Assembly: GCA_015680685.1 (NCBI GenBank)
Contig: MNCI01022131.1
Coordinates: 3,371-67,370 of the forward strand
From: Gnetum montanum
Taxonomy: Eukaryota > Streptophyta > Gnetopsida > Gnetales > Gnetaceae
DNA: 64,000 bases
Reading direction: 5' to 3'
Part shown: one piece after another, positions 9,610 to 22,095 of the stretch
Layout of the letters: every line of letters begins with the position of its first letter
Position numbering within the stretch: position 1 is the first letter of the stretch
Notes under the pieces: generated by a model
What the model was told of the DNA's origin: nothing
Database searches by the model: none
Seen by the model: the letters and a program-made list of their open reading frames with translations, nothing else
Program-made: the position numbers and the translations under genes

Positions 9610-10853
9610 GGCTTCAGGGGTAAGAAGAAGGGATCACAAGAAGAAGACATTGATACCACACCTGGGGAATACTTGGTCTCTCACTTGGAGACACACTTTG
9701 GGTCTTGGGAAGAGCATTTGTAAAGAAGAAAGTGTGAAAGATTGCTTGTAAGATGACTTGCTAAAGAAAATATTTCAGCCTCTTTGTCATAGTCCTGTGA
9801 GTTATGTTTTATTTTTATATTGTTTATATTGTTTAGCCAGTGGTTTAGCTAGTATCATCCTTGGCAAATAATTTTGGGATTTTTAGATTGCTCTTATTGT
9901 TCTTGTTGCCTGATAGAAATTTCTGTTAAAATTTTGCCATAGAAGCGCTTGTGTTTAAAAGCCTTAAGAGCATTTTAGTAGTAAATTTTATTATTTTTCA
10001 ATGTATAAGAACTGCTATTGAGATTGTTGTAAGAGAGCCTCTGCTTGTAGTCAAGCTGTTGAACGATTCAATAGTCAAGAGGGTTCAGAAAATCTTTGGT
10101 ATTTTGATGGGACCAGAATAGATTCTTTTTATCTTTAAAGTGAATCTCCATGATATTTCAATAAAAAATTTTCAAGTCTTTTTAAGGTTTTTTTGAATGC
10201 AATTCTTGACATCCATTATCTAGCCAAAATGGAGTCTCGTACGTGGTAGTTTACGCAGCAATTTTTTGGTAGCATAGTAGGATTGTCTTGAAGAAATTGC
10301 TTATTTAAGCCTTGGAAGTTTGAAAAATTCATAGTTATTGAATTCGGGATAGCTTTATTGTGAAGTGTTTAATCATGTCATTTTAAATTGTTTAAATATT
10401 TGAGGTCCATGCAAATATGCTTTCTTTTCTGTCTATTTCCATTGAATCTTGCTCTATTTCTAGTTTTCTTATGGAACTATTTCTTTCTCTGGGGAAAATT
10501 AGAAGTAGATTCGGAGAGTTGTGCTCAAATTTTTTTACAAAATTTTATTTGTTACAAGTAGGTATTATAAGGACCGTGTAGACTAGGCAATTAAACAAAA
10601 TAGGAACTCTCAACAACTCATAGTACTTGGCAAAGTTGGCTAAATCTCTTTAAGATAAGTCATTTGTAGTTTACACACAATGCAATCATTTCATATTTCA
10701 CAATCGCACACCGCAACAACACACACACATACTCACATTAACTACTAAGTCTATTTGGAGGTATCTGGGCCTTGGTGTTGCCAGAGACCAAGAGGCACCT
10801 AAATCCTATTCGAGGACACTCGTTGGTGGTCGCGTCCCAAACAGTCGCCAACA

Positions 10854-10858
10854 CTTAG
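10854..10858 (+). repeat. Target-site duplication, right copy (cttag)
   Basis: Identical to 7208-7212 and directly adjacent to the CA end of the solo LTR. Confidence 0.85.
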
Positions 10859-11770
10859 AATAATGGTTTACACTCTTTCATCATTTTCTTTTTCCTCTTC
10901 TTAATTTTTATATGCTAGAATAGTTTGATTGGATTTTTCTTAAAGATTAGTAGGATAGATTTTTGTTTCTTCTTCTTTAGTTTTTTTTAGTTTAATTTCT
11001 TCATGTAATTATCTAATTTTCTTTGAAGAACCAAATTGGAAAATTTCAAAGCTAAAAAACCATATCTAAAAATTTCAAATTTAGATCTTGAAGATTTAAA
11101 GTTGACAAAATCATATTTGATGCATTAAATCTGAATATTTTTTATTTGAAAATTTAAATATGAGAAATCACATTTAAAAACATAGATTTGGAATTTGGAT
11201 TTGAAAATATTGATATAAAAAATCAAACTTAAAAATTGTGATATAAAAATTCTAATCTAGAAATTTGAATTTAGAAAAGTTGATTTAAAAATTGCAAATC
11301 TAAAAGTTTAACTCTAAATATCTTTGAGCAAAAAGTTTTCTTCCAAATGCAAGATTTATAATTTCAAATTTAGAAAAAAGGTAGATCATATCCCTCTTAC
11401 GTGTGGTAAGGAAACATGTAAAGAGATTTACATTTGTAGGTTCATAATAGAGGGGACATTAATAAGCAAAATCTAGAAGATTTAGGTAAGTACCTAAACC
11501 CTTAGAATAGATTTCATGTTTGAAATAAATAGAAAGAAAATTATTTTTTTAAAATCCATCAAAATTTAAGGTTTTCTATTTTAATTATTTTATTACATTT
11601 AAAATATTTATTTACATGCTTTTGAAAAATAATTAAGGAGGAACATGTATAATATTTTCTAAAATCTCTAGTTCTCTTTCAATTTGTATTTGGATAAATA
11701 TGGGATGTGGAATTTATGTTTATTGCTTGATTTAATCTTTTTTATCCTTTTTAAGTTAATTAAATAATGA
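10859..11770 (+). other. Leader of the Athila-like element, low-complexity
   Basis: Continues the leader interrupted at 7207. Between about 11030 and 11370 it is a loose array of A/T-rich words such as aaatttgaatttag and gatttaaaaa in both orientations. No frame is supported. Confidence 0.5.
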
Positions 11771-13660
11771 ATGATTGGAACTAAACATAAACAAGAGAAA
11801 GTAACACTAAGACTTAAAAGAATCCAACGAAATAGGATAGTTACTAATAGATATAAGAGGGATATTACAGACAACTCCATTACTTTGAAAGATGAAGATT
11901 TAAAAAATTATAAGAATAAAAACCATCTAGTATCTACTAATTCAAACAAACAAAAACTTAAGAAACCACAAGAAACTCAAAATAGTAAAGGAAAATTTAA
12001 AACCAAGTTCCCAAGCAACACACCAAAAACTTTTCAAGAAGAAGTAGAGTTCACAAAATTAGAGCAGTGTAATTTAGTCTCATTTTGTAATCCTCTCTTT
12101 AAGCTAATGGAATCCCACTTTGAAACACCTCATGTAGGATCAAATGATGAACAAAGCCAACTATCTCATCGTTTTTTATCAAATGTTAATGTGAATCCTA
12201 TAGGGCAACAAGTTCCATTTAGCAATATGAGTGGCACACATGTTAACAATTTAAAACCTTTCTTCTAAATGTCATTTTCAATTTCAATGATAAGGGTTGG
12301 ATTTAGTCAACCAATTCAAACATGGGCAGGTGGCCAAGGTGTAGGAATTCCTATTACAACTTCAACATTTAGATCCTCAACATCTAGCACATGACCCTTT
12401 ACATCCAACCAAATATCATCCTTTCTTCATTACCAAGGAAATTGATTTCCTTCAACATTAGGTGTAACTATAGGTGAATTATTATATTAAATAACCACCA
12501 ATATTCCATAAGGGCCTTTAGTTTATCCCCCTAGTAGAGATGTGAAAGTGAAAACTATTCACCTATTATCCATATTTAGAGGAACAAATGATGAGGACCT
12601 AGTTACTCACTTGAGGAATTTTGAAGCAACAATCAATATGTTGGCATTACTTTGTGAGGATTTCACAAAGATGATTACATTCAAATCAACTCTTAAAGAT
12701 AAGGTATATTTTTGGTTAAAAATAATTATAATTCCTGTACCTTCATGGGAAGAATTTAAAAATGCATTTTTAAAATGGTTCTTATTTGAAGATCAACTAT
12801 ACTTCTTAAGAAAGCAATTGATGAGTTTTTCATAAAGTGAGGATCTATATTATGGGCAAGCCTATGATAGACTCAAAGATTTTTTTTTAAAGAAAACCAT
12901 GGATTTCTACCCCATCAACTCATCCAAATGTTTGTAGAAGGATTATTATCTTATTGCAAATAACATGTAGATTTTTCTTATGGAGGAAACATTTTAAAAA
13001 TCACACCTACAACAAGATGGAAAATCTTCAATTCCTTAGTTGATTAAAGTAAACATTGACCTAATCCATATCTAACACATGGAGCATTGAAAGAAACTAA
13101 GACATTAAATAAGAAGATAAATGAATTAAAAAAATTATTTATGAGTAGTGTCAAATTGGCACAACATCAACTATATTATGATTTATGTAATAACCAACAA
13201 CACACTTTAGATAACTACCCTATACTACCTTTTTGTGATGAATATATTCAAGAATTTATAAAAATGTTTCAACAAACTTGAAACTCAAACCAAGGAAGGG
13301 GAACCTATGGCCAAGGAAACTTTACTTCTGGCAACTTTGAATCTAAATCATTTAAAAACTATCTCCAAACTAGAAACCCCTCTCTTCATGATTGAGTAGA
13401 AAGAAGGATGAACAACATAGAAGGAGAACTATGTGAACTACAAGAGGAGATTAGACATAGAAGAAAAACCATCTCATCTTTAGCCTAATATAATTTCATA
13501 AAGGAAGGGTAAAGAACAAGCAAACAAAGTAACCACATAAAGTGCTAAAATAACAAAGGAATCCCTACACCCTAAAAAGGAGAGTAACATTCACCAAACC
13601 ATCATAAATCATTAGTTAACCAAACACATAAGAGGAAGATGATGGACATAACAAACATGG
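11771..13660 (+). pseudogene. gag of the Athila-like element, broken
   Basis: The first open part (11771-12268, 165 codons) is Lys/Asn-rich (MIGTKHKQEKVTLRLKRIQ). A second frame (12542-12835, 97 codons) has the retrotransposon gag core: a FRGTNDEDLVTHLRNFE start, about residue 8, and a VPSWEEFKNAFLKWF motif near residue 70, matching the WEEL...FL.KFF helix of Athila-type gag. It runs on with stops through 13281. Gag forms the virus-like particle that packages the element RNA. At least five stops or shifts separate the pieces. Confidence 0.7.
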
Positions 13661-13682
13661 TTATGATGATCAAGAAAATAGA

Positions 13683-14577
13683 GTGAACACACCTCTAACA
13701 TCATCATCCTCCTCCTCTTCTACATCATCATCATCATCAATACTTCCTAAACATCCATTAAAGAAAGCATGGGATATACCAACATCATACTTTAATAGGC
13801 TGGCTAAGAAACTACATTGGGAGGACCATCTAGAAAGAATTTTTAAGGATATAAATCTCAACATTACCTTGTATTAAGCAATCCAAGAAACTTCTCTTTA
13901 TGCTAAGTATCTTAAAACTTTATGTGCAAAAAAGAGAAAGATAAAGATCCCACGACAAGTATACTTAGCATATTATACAAAAAANCAAAAAAGAGAAAGA
14001 TAAAGATCCCACGACAAGTATACTTAGCATATTATACAAAAAAATGTTTTCAAAAAAGGCTACCACTAAAATACAAAGACCTTGAAACTCTAACCACCCC
14101 CATTACCATTAAGGATAGATACCTTCAAAATACACTACTAGAATTAGAGGCAAGTATAAACATTATGCCATCTTAGTTAGCTCAACAATTAGGAATTTTA
14201 GGCATCAAGAATACCAACATTACTATATGGTAGATGGTATAACAATATTACACTTAGGAATAGTGGAGGAAATCATAATTAAGGTTGAGAATGGATTATA
14301 ATCTACTAATTTTATCATACTAGAGGTTCATGATTCAAATAGTTTTGATGTTATCCTAGGGATACCTTGGTTGGCCACCACTAATGTACTAATTCATTGT
14401 CTCTCAAGATTATTGCAACTATCCTTCATCAATATGACATTTGATCTAAAAAATATTAACCTTAATAAGATTGGTTTAGAAAGATGTCAAGAATTAAAAA
14501 TCATTTACAAAGTGGCCCCAGTGATGTTACCTAAGGCTGAAGAACTAGTGGTTCTTAACAATCTTAACAATCAATAG
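13683..14577 (+). pseudogene. gag-pol linker and aspartic protease, broken
   Basis: A Ser-rich run coded by TCA/TCC repeats (13698-13740) is followed by PKHPLKKAWDIP and by a TSLYAKYLKTLCAKKRK stretch typical of the Athila region before protease. The protease box reads LLELEASINIMP near 14130-14166, where the family has D-L-G-A-S-I-N-L-M-P: the catalytic Asp and Gly both read Glu. A 58-bp duplication around an N at 13985 is an assembly artefact and shifts the frame. The 68-codon frame at 14371-14577 is the region between protease and reverse transcriptase. Confidence 0.6.
13927..14043 (+). other. Assembly artefact: 58-bp duplication around a single N (13985)
   Basis: 13927-13984 is repeated exactly at 13986-14043. 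Likely two overlapping contigs joined with one N and not merged. Confidence 0.85.
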
Positions 14578-14699
14578 GAAGTCCATATTAATGAAGAAGA
14601 TCAAAAACTTCATGAAAAAATTAATCAATCATTGGATTTTTGATTTGACAGATTGACACTAGAAAATGTCTTATAACAAACCACAATAACTACTAACCA

Positions 14700-16140
14700 C
14701 CCTTAAATACATCTTTTTAGCTAAGGATAAACCCTTAATCATAAATTCTAAATTAACAAATGAACAAGAGGATAAGCTCATATATGCATTAATAAGAAAA
14801 ATGGATGCATTTGCTTGGACTTTTCAAGATTTAAAGGAAGGAATGTCTCTAAACATATTTCAACATTATATCTACTTAGAGGATAGAGCCAAACCAATAT
14901 TAATACCTACTAGAGGACTTAACCCTACATTGAAACAAAATATAAAAGAAGAAATCACTAAACTATGGAGAGAATGGATAATTTATCCCATCTGTGATAG
15001 TGAATAGGTTAGTCCCATAACTATGGTACTTATGAAAAAAGGAAAATGGAAAGTATGTATGGATTATAGTAAGCTAAATCAATACATAAGAAAAGATCAT
15101 TTTCCATTACATACATTGATCAAATTCTTAAATGTTTACAAGGATATTAATATTACTATTTCCTAGATGGATTCAATGGTTATAACCAAATAGCCATAGT
15201 CATTGAAGATTAACATAAAACTACATTTACATATCCTTTTAGTACCTTTGTATTTAGAAGAATGCCAAATGGATTACGTAATGCTCTAGCCACCTTTCAA
15301 AGAGCCATGACCTCAATATTTGTTGATATGCTCAAAGAATTTGTTGGCGTTCTAATAGATGACTTTTCATTATTTGGAAATTCCTTTGATCAAACTTTAG
15401 ATAGGTTAGAATAAATTTTAGAAATATTTATTCAAAAAAATCTAAAGTTAAGTTGGGAAAAGAGCCATCTCATGGTTATAAAAGGGGTAGTTCTAGGTTA
15501 TGTCATTTCTAAAGAGGGCATTGAAATGGATCAAAATAAAGTAAAAGTCATAAATGTGTTACCATCATCAACTCACATTTGATGTCTTATATCCTTTTTA
15601 GGACATGTAGGATATTATAGGAATTTTATTAAATACTTTTCAAAAATTTCTAAACTATTGTATCATTTACTAGAAAGAGAGGTTTCATTTCATTGGAATA
15701 ATGATTATAAGAAAGCCTTTCAAAATATTAAAGAGAAAATTATAGCAACTCCCATTTTGAGTGCTCCAAATTAGAAAATTCAATTTGATTTAATGCATGA
15801 TGCTAGTAGAACATCCATAGGAGCTATATTAGAATAATGTTTGAGGAAAAACCTAAGGTTATTTATTACATTTCCAAAAGTTTTGATAATACTCAAATTA
15901 ATTATGCCACCATTGAAAAGAAACTACTAGCAATAGCATATGCTCTAGATAAATTTCAACACTATCTTGTAGGCTATAAAACACAAGCATATATGGATGA
16001 CTCCACTATTAAGTTTCTAGCCATAAAGAAAATTGAAAATTCAAGAATAATGTGATGGTGTCTCTTACTCCAAGAGTTTGAATTGCAAATTCTTAATAAA
16101 AAAGAATGAGAAAATGTAGTAGCTCATAATATATCATGAT
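14700..16140 (+). pseudogene. Reverse transcriptase and RNase H of the Athila-like element
   Basis: The frame at 14801-15007 starts MDAFAWTFQDLKEG. Then come KWKVCMDYSKLNQ, PNGLRNALATFQRAM, and the catalytic box VLIDDFSLFG near 15350 (family usual F-M-D-D). RNase H starts with FDLMHDASRTSIGAIL near 15785 and continues ATIEKKLLAIAYALDKFQHYL and YMDDSTIKFL up to 16050, so its main acidic residues are visible. Stops occur at about ten places. Together these enzymes copy element RNA into DNA. Confidence 0.8.
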
Positions 16141-16299
16141 TAACCTTACCAGAAGAGTTTAGAATACCAAATTCTCTTAATGATAAATTTCTAGAAGAAA
16201 ACCTTTTTCTTTTGTAACAAAAAGAACCATGGTATGTTAACCTTTTAAACTATATAGTAACCTTAAAAACTCTAGCTCACTGGGATAGTAATGAAAAAA

Positions 16300-17420
16300 A
16301 AAGTTTCTTAATGAGGGTGGATAAGTACATTTGGAGTGAAACTTATTTATATAAAACATGTGTAGATAATATCACTTGTAGATGTCTTCCTAAATGGAAA
16401 TAACAATTGATACTTACAATGCATCATGGTGATTTAGGTGGAGGAAATTTTTATGGCAAACATACAGGGTAAAAGTATTAAATAGTGGATTTTATTGGCC
16501 AACTCTCTTTAAATATGCACTTGCCTTTTCTAGATCTTGTGACCACTACCAACAAGTTGGGCCACTTTTCAAAACTTATGAAATGCCTGAACAACCTATC
16601 TTTGTTTTTGAATCCTTTAATGTATGGGAGATTAATTTCTTAGGATCATCTCCCCCATCACAAGGAAACTATTGCATTCTAGTTTGTATTGATTATGTTA
16701 CTAAATGGGTTGAAGTAGAGGCTACCATAACTAATGACATAAAAGTAGTAATTTCCTTTCTTTGAAAACATGTCATAACAAGTTTTAGCATGCCTAGAGT
16801 CTTAATTAGTAATCAAGAAACTTATTTTTTTGATAAAACTATGGAATGTCTTACAACGTCTTGTGGAGTTCTACATAAACTAGCAACACCATATCACCCA
16901 AAAACTAATGATTAAGTTGAAAATTCGAACAGAGCTATAGTTAGGATATTGACAAAGATAGTATTTGTAAGAATAAATGACTGGTCTAGAAAACTTAACA
17001 ATGCCTTATGGGTATATTGAACATCATGGCAACCTACCCTTGGTTTTTCTTCTTACCAAATAATATATGGTAAATAATGTTTATTACCTATTTAAATTAA
17101 GCATCATTCTAGATGTTTAGCTTAATTAATAGGGTTTGATAAGAACTTAAATATGAAAGCACAACTTATGCAACTAAATGTACTTGATGAAGAACATCTC
17201 GAGGAAACTAATAAACAACATATTATTGAAAAACAAACCAGACTTTATCATGATGCTCACATAATGAAGAAAAATTTTAACAAGGATGATAAGGTATTAC
17301 TTTATAATATGTAGCTTCATAGGTTTTGAGAAAAATTAGTTTCTAAATGGGAAGGTCCATATCAAGTTCTTGAAGCCTATCCTAATGCTAGAGTTAAAAT
17401 CACACAACCTTGAAAGATAG
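16300..17420 (+). pseudogene. Integrase of the Athila-like element, aspartates replaced
   Basis: The catalytic core starts WEINFLGSSPPSQGNYCILV near 16625 and continues YVTKWVEVEAT; the second box reads LISNQETYF near 16800. At both catalytic positions (W-G-I-D and S-D-G-G-T in the family) Asp is Asn, a single G-to-A change each; the third acidic residue (VENSNRAI) is present. C-terminal KWEGPYQVLEAYPNARVKI lies near 17350. This would end double-strand integration even without the stops. Confidence 0.75.
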
Positions 17421-19553
17421 TGAGTCCACTTTTCTAGTTAATGATCAAAGACTTAAGTTGCATACAACATGTGAACAACTTGAAAGCAAAGTCCAACTCA
17501 CTTACTTTGAATACCTAGATGATGANAATACAACATGTGAACAACTTGAAAGCAAAGTCCAACTCACTTACTTTGAATACCTAGATGATGATACAAATCC
17601 TCCAACTATCAACATGGTTATGTTTCATGAATCCTATTGCATTATGTAATATCCACTTAGGTCTAGCTTTAGGTGTCGAATAGACCTAAAATATATGACC
17701 CCTAGTTAAGGAGACATATTTTAAAGTAGCCTTATAGAATAAAATTTTATATTAAGTTTCTAATTTAGTCTTAGTCTCATTTCTAGTCTCCATCCTACCA
17801 AATAATATAGTAGGCTGGATAACTTACTAACTACTAGCTATGGTTATATAGGAAATATTATCTAACACTATTACCAGTATTGCCAACTTCTATAATCAAT
17901 TTTCATTCTCTATTTATATTCAAGATTTTGCAAAATTATAGTATATGTTTTAGGAATTTTTAGCTTGGACAAATAAATCTTACCTAAGTCTAAAACTTGA
18001 CATGTAATGATAATAATGCCACATGGATCTTTAGGCCATACATCATATCTATTTCTATGTCTCAAATTCTATTTACCTAGAATAAATTAAAAGTTAATAA
18101 ATTAATAATAAATACTTGATCTACTACAATGTTGCCTAGATAATTATTTTTAAAAAAGAAAGGCATGTACATGAGGGTTAAATTGCACCATGGAAAAAGT
18201 TTCCTATGAGACCCTCTTTGTTGACAATGTAGCTAAGTAGCCAATACTCATGTTGGAATTCCAACTTATAGGGTAATGTGCTCCATGGGCAAAGTTTCCT
18301 AAAGGACCATGATCATTGGAGGGGCAATAAGCTTTGCAGTTATTTGGATTCTAGTAGCATTAGAACATCTTGAGTATTGTTGATCTCAAAATAAAAAAAG
18401 AAAAAATTATATTAAGTAAATAATAATAATAATAAATTTTATATAAAAACAAAAGGAGGCTTAGTATTTACTTTTCTTGGCCTATTGATTTATGTACATT
18501 CATCTTCTTGTATGACTTTTTATGTACTTTAGGTATTTGTAGTTTGACAAGCTAATTTTCTAACTTCTATACCTTATTCTACTTAACTTGCAATTATTAT
18601 TCTCTTTCTATGAGATGGATTGACTACTTATATGATGGCCATTACTTATTTTATTAGTTCTTTATCCATTCTATTATGCCTCATTCCTTGTTATCACCTT
18701 GAAAATGTTAGGAGCCTATTTTCAATCTAAAGGGGATATAGGGAATGATACACATAACATATTAGTATAGTTGAATTAGGAAAGTCATTCTTAAAATTAT
18801 ATAGTATTTGTAATTATGAGTTGTGCAAGGCTATCAAAGTTAAACATGGATGGGATGCCTCCAAAAATTTTAGTATCCTAGCTACTAAATAGAAGAATCT
18901 ATTAGAAGCCAACTTGGCATAGGTCAATACGTAGGAAGTCTAGAATGATTTCTAACATATGATGATAAATAAAATAAACTAAAAATAAAAATAAAAAATA
19001 TATATTAATATATATATAATTATTAAATAAATAAATAAATCAAAAAATTCAACTCAAATGAGAGACAATTGAATACTTCCAATTACTTCTTGTTACTCAT
19101 TACCATTTTTTAAAAAAGATTCATCTAATGTAATGACTTCAAGATTAACAAGTTGGTTGCTCAATGCATTGGATGTAAGCTTTTACTATGAAAAAAAAAG
19201 AAGAGAAAAGACTAATTTTACAAATAATAATAAGAGTTTCATGGTTGATTACTCGGTATATGATCAATAAATACCAATGATCAAGGTTTTCCTTCAAGTA
19301 TTTTAGTTTCCTCGTGAAAAGTATTTAATAAGCTTTCAATACTCATTATTTTGCTATGGGATTGGAAAATTGCTAGTTGGAAACTATGATGAGCACCTAA
19401 ACTAGTAATATTTCTTAATAAATAATGTTTATTTTACTTTATATTAAATCACTAGCAAGTATATTTTAGTCAATTATTATCATCTATTATGTTCTATCTC
19501 ATTAATAATATTTTTGTATATCTTATTTTGTAGTATCAAAAATTGGGATTAAA
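17421..19553 (+). other. 3' non-coding region of the Athila-like element
   Basis: No supported frame after integrase. It contains a 64-bp duplication around the N at 17526 (assembly artefact) and a strongly A/T-rich stretch at 18965-19046. Athila elements often have a long 3' region or an env-like ORF here; no membrane or env-like frame is seen. Confidence 0.5.
17462..17591 (+). other. Assembly artefact: 64-bp duplication around a single N (17526)
   Basis: 17462-17525 is repeated exactly at 17528-17591. The doubled peptide CEQLESKVQLTYFEYLDD in this frame comes from it. Confidence 0.85.
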
Positions 19554-20378
19554 TGATCTGCACCCATCAAATCCATCATATAGGAAGAAATGGTCTACAC
19601 CTACCATTATCAGGTGAAGTTTGAAGGAGAAGTTTAACAAGGACACCTTGGGATTCACCTACCCAATAGATGAAGTCTTTGAAAACACCTGCCTAATAGG
19701 TAAAGACTTGGGTAGCCGCCCATCTAGTAGGTGAAGATTTTGAAGCTACCTACCTAGTAGGTGAAAACTTTTAAGGTCCATTGATCACCCTTGTCTCTCC
19801 ATTAAATGGATCCAAATTTTTTATAACTTAAGGTGTTGGGCTTTGTTCTTCCTAACACTTGAGGAGGGTAGTGTGGGATCTATGTTTTCTTACTAGCCAA
19901 TTGCTCATTCACTTAAGGCAATTGCTAATTTTTCCCACTGCTCTTTCTATTCTTATCTTATTATTCTTATTTTATTTGTATGAGTGTAGTTAGGAATTAT
20001 TTCTTAAAACTAGAGTAAGGTAAGGTGTCTCTTCCATGTAGATACCTTTTCTCATTATCTTTTTATGAGTCAAGGTTGTAAAGTTTGTGCAAATATCTTT
20101 TCATTTTAATTAAAGAGGATTTGGAGTCCTTGCATATCTTTTCTTTATGTTAGAAAGCAATAATGTTCAATGGATGTACTAGTAATTTATAGGTGATAAA
20201 TATTGATTGAGATAGAAGTTAAAATGTCAATAGAAAAGGCAATAATCTCTTGAGTTCACCATTGCTTCTAGATACTTGAATCACCCAGGCTTACCTCCAA
20301 GAGTACGATATTGAAGTGAGTCATAGATGAGGTGAAAAACTAGAGACATAACTGATCCAACTATAGAAGATCTTATCA
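19554..20378 (+). repeat. 3' LTR of the Athila-like element
   Basis: Direct repeat of the 5' LTR, ending GAAGATCTTATCA at 20378. No primer site follows, as expected for a 3' LTR. The proposed start TGATCTGCACCC at 19554 is after a short ATTGGGATTAAA purine-rich run. It has about four palindromic 30-nt units (19655-19770) against two in the 5' copy. The TATA box is weakened to TATAACTT at 19822. Confidence 0.7.
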
Positions 20379-20383
20379 TATCA

Positions 20384-21805
20384 TTAATATTTTTTCAAAC
20401 ATCTTATTGATCATTTGCAAACCCCCCTTTAACCAAAATACAATCTAGAGTCTAAGGTGATGCATCCACACAACCAACTAGCTCTCGGTTTGGATCTTGT
20501 CATCAATTTCCTTCTACATTAGCATATGCCTAGGCATCTATTTTACCATCTACATAATGAGCTAGCATATCCTCTAGGCCATCACCAATTATACTATCTT
20601 TATGTATTTTTTCTCTACAAAAATCAATAGCATTGCATTCCATCATAGAAGACTGACCTAAACTGTAACTCTTGGCTAGGCCTTAGCAACCCAAGCCTAC
20701 AACTTATTAAGTATCAAGATCTTGCTATTAAAGGTGTTGAAAAACATCAATTTTAAGTGCTATTATTAGGTCTCCAATTCCTTTTTTAAGATAACAAACC
20801 AAATTTTATCTTGGCTTTTGAAACTAGAAATATCCTCATCCTTGTAATCCTCCTTGTGGTTATGCTTGAACCAGGACTTTCCATGAAGCACATTCATGAA
20901 AGGAATCCAATCTAAGACTAAACCACTATCACCACTAGCCTTGTGTGCCAAAGTACCCAAACCATCTTTCATGTACACTATTTTTCCTAATGGCCTATCA
21001 TTGTAATGCTACATGTACCCTTTAGCATCCTTTAATTACCTTCACATAGATCTATCATAATCTACCCACAATTTTTCTTGAATGTTATTGTTATTAGTGA
21101 TGATGGTAGTGAGATCATATACTAAGATTTTTTTTACCATTTATGAGTATTACATTTTGGGAAATAGAGATGTTGGTGTACATGTTGGAGCTATCCTTGG
21201 TGGAAATTATTCCAAGATGTATTTCTTACTAGAGTTCTAATTAGTATTATAAACAAAATATTTAATAGAAAACTCCATAAAGTATTATGGATGAAATATT
21301 ATTTAGGATTAACAATAAACTTTCTTATTTAGCATTATTCATAGGCTCTATCCTACTATTATGAATAGAATATTATTTGGTGTTACTAATATACAATTGG
21401 TAGTTGATCTCTTGCCCAAAATAAAAATAGTTAATTTTATTCTACTTAATACCTTGTATATTTTACATACATTTATATTATAACACCCCATTAATTATAT
21501 AAAATATCTTATAATTAAAAATAATCATCACCTATACACCCAATGTTCATCCCACTAAGATGGAAACCTAGGAAGGATGGTAGATAGGTAAAAGCCTAAC
21601 CTCTTTCAAGTGCTTATACCTAAGCTCAAGTAGAGATTGTGCAACTTGAGAAACTAGAATCTTTCTATTATACTAAGTGGTGGACCTTTAGATATCCTAT
21701 AAATAACTAATGTAAATGCTACAATTTTCCAAAGATTTTGATTTAACCTTGATCTAATCAACTAGCAAAAATGATCATTTAAGAGCATAAAGAAAATAGA
21801 ACAAT
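20384..21805. other. Unassigned sequence
   Basis: A 70-codon minus frame (20978-20766: MYMKDGLGTLAHKASGDSG) is the only open stretch. It reads protein-like but matches nothing I know and lacks neighbours in frame. No other structure is supported. Confidence 0.3.
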
Positions 21806-21930
21806 GAGGTGTTATCCTAGTGGTAAAGACTCTTAACTTAAAAGATCCAAGTCATGAGTTTGATTATGGTAGGTGATGATCAGTTATAAATTTTTAATTA
21901 GACTATATATCTTGGGGTGTACCTATATTA
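21806..21930 (+). repeat. tRNA-derived SINE-like copy 1
   Basis: Contains TATCCTAGTGGTAAAGACTC (compare the pol III box A, TRGCNNAGTGG) and, 40 bp on, CATGAGTTTGATTATGG (compare box B, GGTTCGANNCC), followed by GTTATAAA and a conserved ACTATATATCTTGGGG segment. The same order recurs in the next copy. Box spacing fits a tRNA-like head. There is no long A tail and no target duplication was found. Confidence 0.45.
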
Positions 21931-21964
21931 TAATTAATTTTGGTTTCTAATCAAAACTCCTAAG

Positions 21965-22095
21965 AATGATGATTTATTAGCCTAATGATAACACTCTTGA
22001 TTTGAAAGCTCCAAGTTATGGGTTCAACTGTAGTGGGTAACGTAGAGTTATAAAGTTATGATTTGACTATATGTCTTGGGAGTATATATTATGAA
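21965..22095 (+). repeat. tRNA-derived SINE-like copy 2
   Basis: Second diverged copy in the same orientation: TTAGCCTAATGATAACACTC (box A-like), TATGGGTTCAACTGTAG (box B-like), GTTATAAA and GACTATATGTCTTGGGAG. Ends near TATGAAAAAAATG. Confidence 0.45.

Larger units (their letters stand above)
7213..10853 (+). repeat. Giant solo LTR, copy B (3641 bp)
   Basis: Starts TGTTGGCGCATTTGGCC and ends GTCGCCAACA, with 8-bp inverted ends (TGTTGGCG/CGCCAACA) and perfect 5-bp target duplications. No primer site or gag follows it and no polypurine tract precedes it, so it is a solo LTR left by recombination. The last 1.3 kb match LTR A. The first about 2 kb differ from LTR A after the shared start of about 30 bp and contain gene-like fragments. 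TATA box TATAAAAA at 9602, so U3 is about 2.4 kb. Confidence 0.85.
6440..20378 (+). mobile_element. Athila-like Ty3/gypsy element with a nested solo LTR
   Basis: Direct LTRs (about 6440-7167 and 19554-20378), a primer site after the first only, and gag, protease, reverse transcriptase, RNase H and integrase in that order at 11771-17420. A solo LTR of another family (7213-10853) interrupts the leader. Without it the element is about 10.3 kb. The coding part has many stops, and the aspartates expected at two integrase catalytic positions read as asparagine, so it is dead. Integrase and gag motifs fit the Athila group. The 3' flank is tatca; I did not find the matching 5' target duplication because the 5' LTR start is unclear. 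Confidence 0.75.

Noticed and set aside
21806-22095. True tRNA genes
   Set aside because: Box-like motifs exist, but no cloverleaf with pairing arms could be drawn by eye.
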